Part shown: positions 59,165 to 64,000 of the stretch, piece after piece
How the letters are laid out: each line of letters begins with the position of its first letter
Numbering within the stretch: position 1 is the stretch's first letter
Source of the DNA: Chloroflexota bacterium
GTDB lineage: Bacteria > Chloroflexota > Anaerolineae > B4-G1 > DUEL01
NCBI GenBank assembly: GCA_014874475.1
Contig: JADBJJ010000027.1
Coordinates: 31,793-95,792 of the forward strand
Reading direction: 5' to 3'
Length of the DNA stretch: 64,000 bases
Position numbers and translations under genes: made by a program
The notes under the pieces: model-generated
Told to the model about the DNA's origin: nothing
Databases searched by the model: none
Seen by the model: the letters and a program-made list of their open reading frames with translations, nothing else

Positions 59165-60998
59165 TGTTGCTCAAACAACTAAGTTTGATTGGGACTTTCT
59201 AGGAGCTTGTATGTTGAGGGAGGGCCAGACGTTCCCCGCTAAATTTGATCTGATTGCTAATGCAATGATGGCCTCAAAAAATAGGGATTGGTTCGTAATC
59301 TGGAATCCTAGTTACAGTGAAAGAATCCGGGCTGCTCAAGTAGGTCTGCTTTCTGTAGTGGTTATTGGTCCACCCTGGCTTGGCACAACTTCTAAACAGG
59401 ATATAGCTGCTTATGTGGCCGGAGAATTATATTATAATACACCACTGACGAGCCTATTGGCTCAAATGGACGGCGGATTTATAGTAATGATTTGGAGCGA
59501 GGCTGCTCGAACGGGGATAATCGCTGTAGACCCTATAGGGCGATATGCTCTCTACTATTCTGCATCAAATGGACAAGTTGTATGGGCTTCCCATCCAGAG
59601 CCTGTGGCCCTCCTCACAAAAGGCGAGATACGGCTAAACCAAGAGGCTTTGAATATTTACCTTACCTTAAAAGGCGTTCCTGCTCCGTGGTCACTCCTGG
59701 AAGGCATTGAAAAACTACCCCCGGCTCATCTTCTTGTTATACGAGAAACAGGGGTAGAAGTCAAGGAATATCTCTCTCTAAAGGAAGCAGGGGCATACGA
59801 AGGCTCTTTCCTCGAGGCTCAAGAATGGTTAATTCACGAGTTGCGGTGCTCTGTTGAGCAGTGTGTCGCACATTCTCAACCTATAGGTGTTTTTCTCAGC
59901 GGGGGGTTGGATTCCACAACTGTGACAACTCTAGCTTGTCAAAAAGCACCTGTACGTGCTTTTTCTGTCGGATATATGCCTCACTACCATACAGATGAGA
60001 GTAGATATGCCATTTCAGTAGCACATTCTTTGGGTGTACCTATAGAAGTCTACCGATTCTCGTCCGCTGACGTTATAAATCTTCTAGATACAATAGTTGC
60101 CTGTTTACCAGAGCCTGTTGCTGATATGGCTCTTCTTCCTCAGGTTTTCCTTGCTTCTTACGTATCCCAATCTGTGAAAATTGTTTTAGATGGGACGGGA
60201 GCAGATGCTATTTGGGGAGGGTCTAACAAGTTTGTTGCCGAACACTATAGACATTTCTACATGCGTGTACCGCGGCTGGTACGTAGAGGGCTTATATATC
60301 CCCTGGTGCGGCTTCTTCCTACCTCACGGCGCTGGCCGCTAACCAATCGGATCTACCAAGCGCGGATTTTTCTTAGAGGAGCGGAAATCCCTTGCAATGA
60401 AGATCGTATTTTTGCCTGGTCCGTGTTTCTTCCACATGAGCTCGTGAAAAAGGTCTTATCTACCACTTGGGTGCTGGACAAAGATGTTGGTACAGATATT
60501 CTACGTGCTCTGATTAGAGAGTTTGGGATGCAGGATACCATAAGCAGAATCTCTTATATGACTCTGCGGGGGATCTCGGCTGGAATAGAATTACCCAAGC
60601 TGGCTGCGGTGGAAAGATTGTCAGGTCTTTTTATCCACACTCCTTTTTTGTCAAATAGGTTAATAAGATTGGCCTTTTCACTTCCTGATTCCTACAAGGT
60701 TAGCGGGCCGTATGGCAAGTTAGTCCTGCGTGAGGCTGCTAAGCGGATTGTCCCCCCACTAGTATTCCAAAGGCGTAAAGCGAACTTTTCACCCCCAGTT
60801 GGTCAGTGGTTGACAGGTCAATTGCGAGAGCTATTTTGGGAAACACTTGCTTCTAATGAGGGCTTCTTTAACTTGGATGCCATTCGTCATATGTGGTGGG
60901 AGCAATGGGTGGGATGGAGAGATTGGTCTGCTGAGTTGTGGGCGATATTTATGTTGCAGCATTGGTGGAATCAGGCGGGGTGTAAGCGAGGGGCCTGA
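59145..60998 (+). CDS. Asparagine-synthase-like amidotransferase without N-terminal Cys nucleophile
   Basis: 617 residues from GTG 59145. The N-terminal Ntn-type domain is recognisable (IIAVDPIGRYALYYSASNGQ), but the chain starts MIVNPVNV, so the catalytic Cys2 of glutamine amidotransferases is missing. The synthetase half is intact: PP-loop VFLSGGLDSTTVT near residue 250, FSVGYMPHYHTDESRYA, VLDGTGADAIWGGSNKF, and RRKANFSPPVGQWL. Such AsnB-like proteins in glycan loci are thought to amidate uronic acids or carry out related ATP-driven acylations; without the Cys it may use ammonia or another amine. Coupled to the GT2 before and the methyltransferase after. Confidence 0.85.
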   Translation: MIVNPVNVAQTTKFDWDFLGACMLREGQTFPAKFDLIANAMMASKNRDWFVIWNPSYSERIRAAQVGLLSVVVIGPPWLGTTSKQDIAAYVAGELYYNTPLTSLLAQMDGGFIVMIWSEAARTGIIAVDPIGRYALYYSASNGQVVWASHPEPVALLTKGEIRLNQEALNIYLTLKGVPAPWSLLEGIEKLPPAHLLVIRETGVEVKEYLSLKEAGAYEGSFLEAQEWLIHELRCSVEQCVAHSQPIGVFLSGGLDSTTVTTLACQKAPVRAFSVGYMPHYHTDESRYAISVAHSLGVPIEVYRFSSADVINLLDTIVACLPEPVADMALLPQVFLASYVSQSVKIVLDGTGADAIWGGSNKFVAEHYRHFYMRVPRLVRRGLIYPLVRLLPTSRRWPLTNRIYQARIFLRGAEIPCNEDRIFAWSVFLPHELVKKVLSTTWVLDKDVGTDILRALIREFGMQDTISRISYMTLRGISAGIELPKLAAVERLSGLFIHTPFLSNRLIRLAFSLPDSYKVSGPYGKLVLREAAKRIVPPLVFQRRKANFSPPVGQWLTGQLRELFWETLASNEGFFNLDAIRHMWWEQWVGWRDWSAELWAIFMLQHWWNQAGCKRGA

Positions 60999-61906
60999 TG
61001 GCACTGGAATGGGTGGATTGTGATTTCTGCGGAGGGTCTTGGACCACTCCCTTATTTATGCTGCGCGATCTCAAATTGGGATTGCCTGGAGAATTCCGCC
61101 TTGTTCGGTGTGAACGATGTGGTTTGCTCTATATGAACCCGCGTCCGACCTGGAATATATTGCAGGAGCATTATCCGGCAAATTATGGCTCTTTTCAATT
61201 CAACTTTTCTCAGAGAGCGTGGTATGGAATAATCCGTCGTTGCAAGATTGTTTCAACTTATCAACGTAGTGGGCGATTGTTAGATGTTGGTTGCAGCATA
61301 GGAACTTTTTTAAAGAAAATGGGCGAATTTGGGAGTTGGGAACTATACGGAGTAGAGCCGGTATTTATAGCCGCTCAATTTGCGCGAACCCGATTTAATT
61401 TAAATATCTTTCAAGGGACTCTTTCAGAGAGCTGTTTCCCTTCAGAGTTTTTCGACGTGGTGACTTGGTGGGATGCACTTGAGCATGTACCGGATCCCAG
61501 TACTTGTCTAAATGAAACAGTTCGCGTCCTTAAACCAGGTGGATGGCTGTTTGTGCAAACCCCTGACCCTAATTCGTGGGAGGCACGCTTGTTTGGCTCC
61601 TACTGGGTAGGTTACGACGCGCCACGTCATTTATTTATGTTCCCCCGCATTGTTCTGCTTCGTAAGTTGGAGGAAATTGGTTTCAAGGTGGTGCAAGTGG
61701 GTAGCTTTGCCGGTAATGCTTCTACAGTCTGCAAAAGTATAGGGCATTGGTTGCGCTCTCGGCACCAGGAAATGTTGGGAAATTTGCTCCTGAGATTGGC
61801 TGATTCTAGCATAACTCAGATAGCAGCTGCGCCGTTCTATGTTTTACTGCGCTATCTTGATTTGACTTCCTCTGTGTTGTACATCGCCCAGAAACTGTAT
61901 CAATGA
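60998..61906 (+). CDS. Class I SAM methyltransferase with N-terminal zinc-ribbon-like motif
   Basis: 302 residues. Four cysteines (C8, C11, C38, C41 in WVDCDFCGG and RCERCGLLY) look like a zinc ribbon, common in sugar-modifying methyltransferases of EPS loci. Then RLLDVGCSIGTFLKKM (motif I, near residue 95), FDVVTWWDALEHVPDP, LKPGGWLFVQTPD and PRHLFMFPRIVLLRKL. Acts on a nucleotide-sugar or glycan hydroxyl or carbonyl carbon (inference). Its start overlaps the previous stop by one base (TGATG). Confidence 0.88.
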   Translation: MALEWVDCDFCGGSWTTPLFMLRDLKLGLPGEFRLVRCERCGLLYMNPRPTWNILQEHYPANYGSFQFNFSQRAWYGIIRRCKIVSTYQRSGRLLDVGCSIGTFLKKMGEFGSWELYGVEPVFIAAQFARTRFNLNIFQGTLSESCFPSEFFDVVTWWDALEHVPDPSTCLNETVRVLKPGGWLFVQTPDPNSWEARLFGSYWVGYDAPRHLFMFPRIVLLRKLEEIGFKVVQVGSFAGNASTVCKSIGHWLRSRHQEMLGNLLLRLADSSITQIAAAPFYVLLRYLDLTSSVLYIAQKLYQ

Positions 61907-61910
61907 CAGT

Positions 61911-63938
61911 ATGGCGGAGAGACGATTTGTCCAAAGGGGCTCAATTATAGGATTGGCTGTATGGCCAGCAATCCTTGTCGCGGCTATGGGCTGGCGCGCA
62001 GGGATTCGGATATCGGAAATTGGTCATTTCAGCCTGTTAGCACTTCGAGAAGTGGGACTCTTGGTACTTCTCTTAGGAGGAGCCTTTGGTTATGGCGCAT
62101 TTTTCCTTCGCACAGCCGGTTTGCGCACGGTTCGCGACGGAATGTATTATATTTGTGGTGTATCTCTTGGATTGGGGATATTGGCTCACCTTTTCTTGGC
62201 CCTCGGGGCGCTACATTTGTTGTATGAAGTGGCTGCTTGGGCCTTACTGGTCCCTGGGCTTGTGATGGCCTTATTAGATCTATGCAAGCATCGCGGCCGG
62301 AGAATACGTGGGGGAATTACCCTACTGAAAATTCCTTCATCAACTTTTACCGTTGTTTTGTTAGTTATACTTGGCACCAACTGTATTTATCCTTTGCTAA
62401 CCGACGCCTTATCTCCACCATTGTGGTGGGATGAGGTTGCTTATCACCTGGCTGTTCCCAAGATATATATTCAGCATCATGCGATTGTCTATATTCCTTT
62501 TATTCCATATTCGAACTGGCCAATGGAAGCCGAGATGCTTTTTGCTCTCGGGCTGCTCCTTCGTTCAGAGGTGCTCTCTCATCTTATAGAGTGGACTGCT
62601 TTTTTACTGGTTTGTTGGGGATTGTACTTGGCAGGGAAGCAATTTTTCTCTCCTCAGGTTGGTGTGTTGGCTGCAGCGCTCTTTTCGGCGACTCCTATGG
62701 CTCTCACTTTGGCGGGCACTGCTCTGATAGAATCTACTCTGACGCTGTACGTATTCCTTGCGACAGTCTTTTATGTCGGATGGACTGAGAACCGGCGGCG
62801 CGAAGAGTGGATCCTTTCAGCGATATTCGGGGGATTAGCAGCTAGCACCAAATTGAACGGGGCTCTGATTCCGTTAATACTAGGTGTATTAACGGCTGCT
62901 TGTACCTTGAAGCAGTCAAAGTCTTTCAAAAAGGCGGTGATGCATCTGGTTTTGTTTGGCTTAATCTCATTCGCCATAGTATCACCATGGTATTTCAAAA
63001 ACTGGCTTCACACAGGTAATCCTTTTTGGCCATTTTTGATAGAAATTCTGGGTGGACGAGATTGGGACTTATTAGGCAACGAGTACCTCTTAGGATTTAT
63101 CCGAAAACCCAATCTTCCTATGACGCTTACAAACTGGTTGAGAGGGCTCTGGTATCTGACTTTTGACTATCAAAACTTTGGTCCCCCGCAAGTGAGGCTT
63201 GGAGCACATTATCTCATTCTGTTACCCCTGGTTATCCCAGCCATTTTTTGGGAAAAAAAGTCGTGTCGCCGGGTGCTACACAAGGTAGCTCTTTTAGCTT
63301 TAATCTATTACACATTGTGGTTCTTGCAGACGCATCAATCCCGTTTCCTGATGCCAACAACACCAGTTTTAGCTGTTTTGGCTGCCTACGGAGTGATCTG
63401 GCTGACGAGGATCGAAAATGGGAAGTATTCGAGCATTATACGGTGTGGGTTGATGCTCTTGCTATTGAGCACACACTGGTTTTTCAACCCTTCTGCCCGT
63501 GGATTGATCTCGGACCGCTGGGAATACTTATCTGGGCGAATTAGTCGGGAGGACTTTCTCGCCTCAAGGGCTCCCGGCTATGCTGTTTTTTCTTTCGCAA
63601 ACGAGCATTTACCGGAAGATGCCTATGTATTGTTGGCTCTCTATGAATGCCGTGGTTATTACTTAGAGCGGAGATACATGTGGGCAAACCCGATCAGCCA
63701 ACGCGTGCTGCGTTTGGAGCAGTTTGCAACTTCCGAGGAGTTAAGTGATGAGCTCAAGGCACGAGGGTTTACGCATATTCTATTCCGCCCAGTAAGATTA
63801 GAGCATTATGCTTATATTCGCCACGCTGAAGAAGTCACCCAACTAACCTATGCTTTGTTGAGGGAAAATGCCAATCTGGTGCTGAGCACCCCTGCTCTGG
63901 AGTTATATGAAATGGTTTACAGGGAATCTTCGGAGTAG
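61911..63938 (+). CDS. GT-C-like (PMT_2/GT39-type) membrane glycosyltransferase
   Basis: 675 residues. Helices from residue 12 on; the first long loop has LWWDEVAYHLAVPKIYIQHH (Asp-Glu, as in PMT_2/ArnT enzymes), then NWPMEAEMLFALGLLLRSEV and several helices, LHTGNPFWPFLIEILGGRDW and FLQTHQSRFLMPTTPVLAVL (an R..RF..P block seen in PMT_2). A soluble C-terminal domain of about 130 residues contains EHLPEDAYVLLALYECRGYY. Transfers a sugar from a polyprenyl-phosphate donor on the outer face (family inference). It is followed by a hairpin terminator, so it ends the operon. Confidence 0.82.
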   Translation: MAERRFVQRGSIIGLAVWPAILVAAMGWRAGIRISEIGHFSLLALREVGLLVLLLGGAFGYGAFFLRTAGLRTVRDGMYYICGVSLGLGILAHLFLALGALHLLYEVAAWALLVPGLVMALLDLCKHRGRRIRGGITLLKIPSSTFTVVLLVILGTNCIYPLLTDALSPPLWWDEVAYHLAVPKIYIQHHAIVYIPFIPYSNWPMEAEMLFALGLLLRSEVLSHLIEWTAFLLVCWGLYLAGKQFFSPQVGVLAAALFSATPMALTLAGTALIESTLTLYVFLATVFYVGWTENRRREEWILSAIFGGLAASTKLNGALIPLILGVLTAACTLKQSKSFKKAVMHLVLFGLISFAIVSPWYFKNWLHTGNPFWPFLIEILGGRDWDLLGNEYLLGFIRKPNLPMTLTNWLRGLWYLTFDYQNFGPPQVRLGAHYLILLPLVIPAIFWEKKSCRRVLHKVALLALIYYTLWFLQTHQSRFLMPTTPVLAVLAAYGVIWLTRIENGKYSSIIRCGLMLLLLSTHWFFNPSARGLISDRWEYLSGRISREDFLASRAPGYAVFSFANEHLPEDAYVLLALYECRGYYLERRYMWANPISQRVLRLEQFATSEELSDELKARGFTHILFRPVRLEHYAYIRHAEEVTQLTYALLRENANLVLSTPALELYEMVYRESSE

Positions 63939-63946
63939 TAGTGTCT

Positions 63947-63977
63947 GGCAGAGAAAAAACGACTCTGCCTGGTTTTC
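63947..63977 (+). terminator. Intrinsic terminator hairpin
   Basis: GGCAGAG (63947-63953) pairs with CTCTGCC (63963-63969) across a 9-base A-rich loop, followed by TGGTTTT. Nine bases downstream of the last stop codon, it marks the end of the 56009-63938 transcription unit. The T tract is short, so efficiency is uncertain. Confidence 0.6.
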
Positions 63978-64000
63978 CCGACTTGCCTGGGGGATTCTGG

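Overview
The window reads as one long surface-polysaccharide (EPS / cell-surface glycan) locus of a bacterium most like the phylum Chloroflexota, probably class Anaerolineae. This rests on protein families rather than on a marker gene: DUF4012, DUF2723-type membrane proteins, glycosyltransferases with accessory beta-rich domains, secreted proteins carrying a short LP-containing hydrophobic motif, several MNT/HEPN pairs and relics, and very short or absent 5' leaders behind good -35/-10 boxes. No rRNA, tRNA or CRISPR array was seen. Base composition is patchy: blocks 1-7400, 39000-46450 and 56000-63940 are visibly more AT-rich than 7450-34650 and 46820-55890, so the locus looks assembled from blocks of different origin.

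Layout. 1-7.4 kb: glycosyltransferases (GT4 with coiled coil, GT2, GT4-methyltransferase fusion), a frameshifted beta-domain relic and a GT-C-like membrane protein carrying the intact version of that domain. 7.4-19.2 kb: high-GC sugar-activation and assembly genes: NAD-dependent epimerase, GT2, GT4-GT2 fusion, a decayed HEPN gene, GT4, UDP-GlcNAc 2-epimerase (wecB-like), polyprenyl-phosphate sugar-1-phosphate transferase (the likely initiating enzyme), FAD-dependent reductase and an O-antigen ligase/polymerase-type protein. 19.3-22.2 kb: small membrane protein, solitary MNT nucleotidyltransferase, flippase-like LPG-synthase-type protein and GT2. 22.2-31.4 kb: an export/surface block of tightly overlapped genes: DUF2723, DUF4012, Pro/Thr-rich anchored protein, three TIM-barrel glycoside-hydrolase-like proteins and a Vgb-like beta-propeller. 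31.4-32.6 kb: wreckage of two unrelated insertion sequences joined together. 32.6-39 kb: MntA/HepT toxin-antitoxin pair, Wzt-type ABC ATPase, DUF362 protein, FAD oxidoreductase and a membrane protein. 39-46.5 kb: GT4 with coiled-coil tail, a truncated methyltransferase, GT2-GT4 fusion, FG-GAP secreted protein, GT4. 46.5-51 kb: DPM1-like GT2, then competence genes comEA and comEC (convergent). 51-55.9 kb: two large membrane proteins, one fused to a heparinase-like ectodomain. 55.9-64 kb: a low-GC block with two GT4, GT2, asparagine-synthase-like amidotransferase, methyltransferase and a GT-C-like protein, closing with a hairpin terminator.

How it fits together (inference). The sugar-1-phosphate transferase loads the first sugar on undecaprenyl phosphate. 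About ten GT2/GT4 proteins extend the unit, and methyltransferases and the amidotransferase-like protein may decorate it. The Wzy_C-type protein polymerises or ligates it, and GT-C proteins may add sugars outside the membrane from lipid-linked donors. The secreted hydrolases, heparinase-like protein, propeller and FG-GAP protein would trim, bind or anchor the product. A Wzx-type MOP flippase and the Wzm permease expected beside Wzt are absent from the window. The scars (two HEPN-type relics, IS fragments, a headless methyltransferase, a GT4 stump, a frameshifted domain) show repeated recombination at block boundaries.
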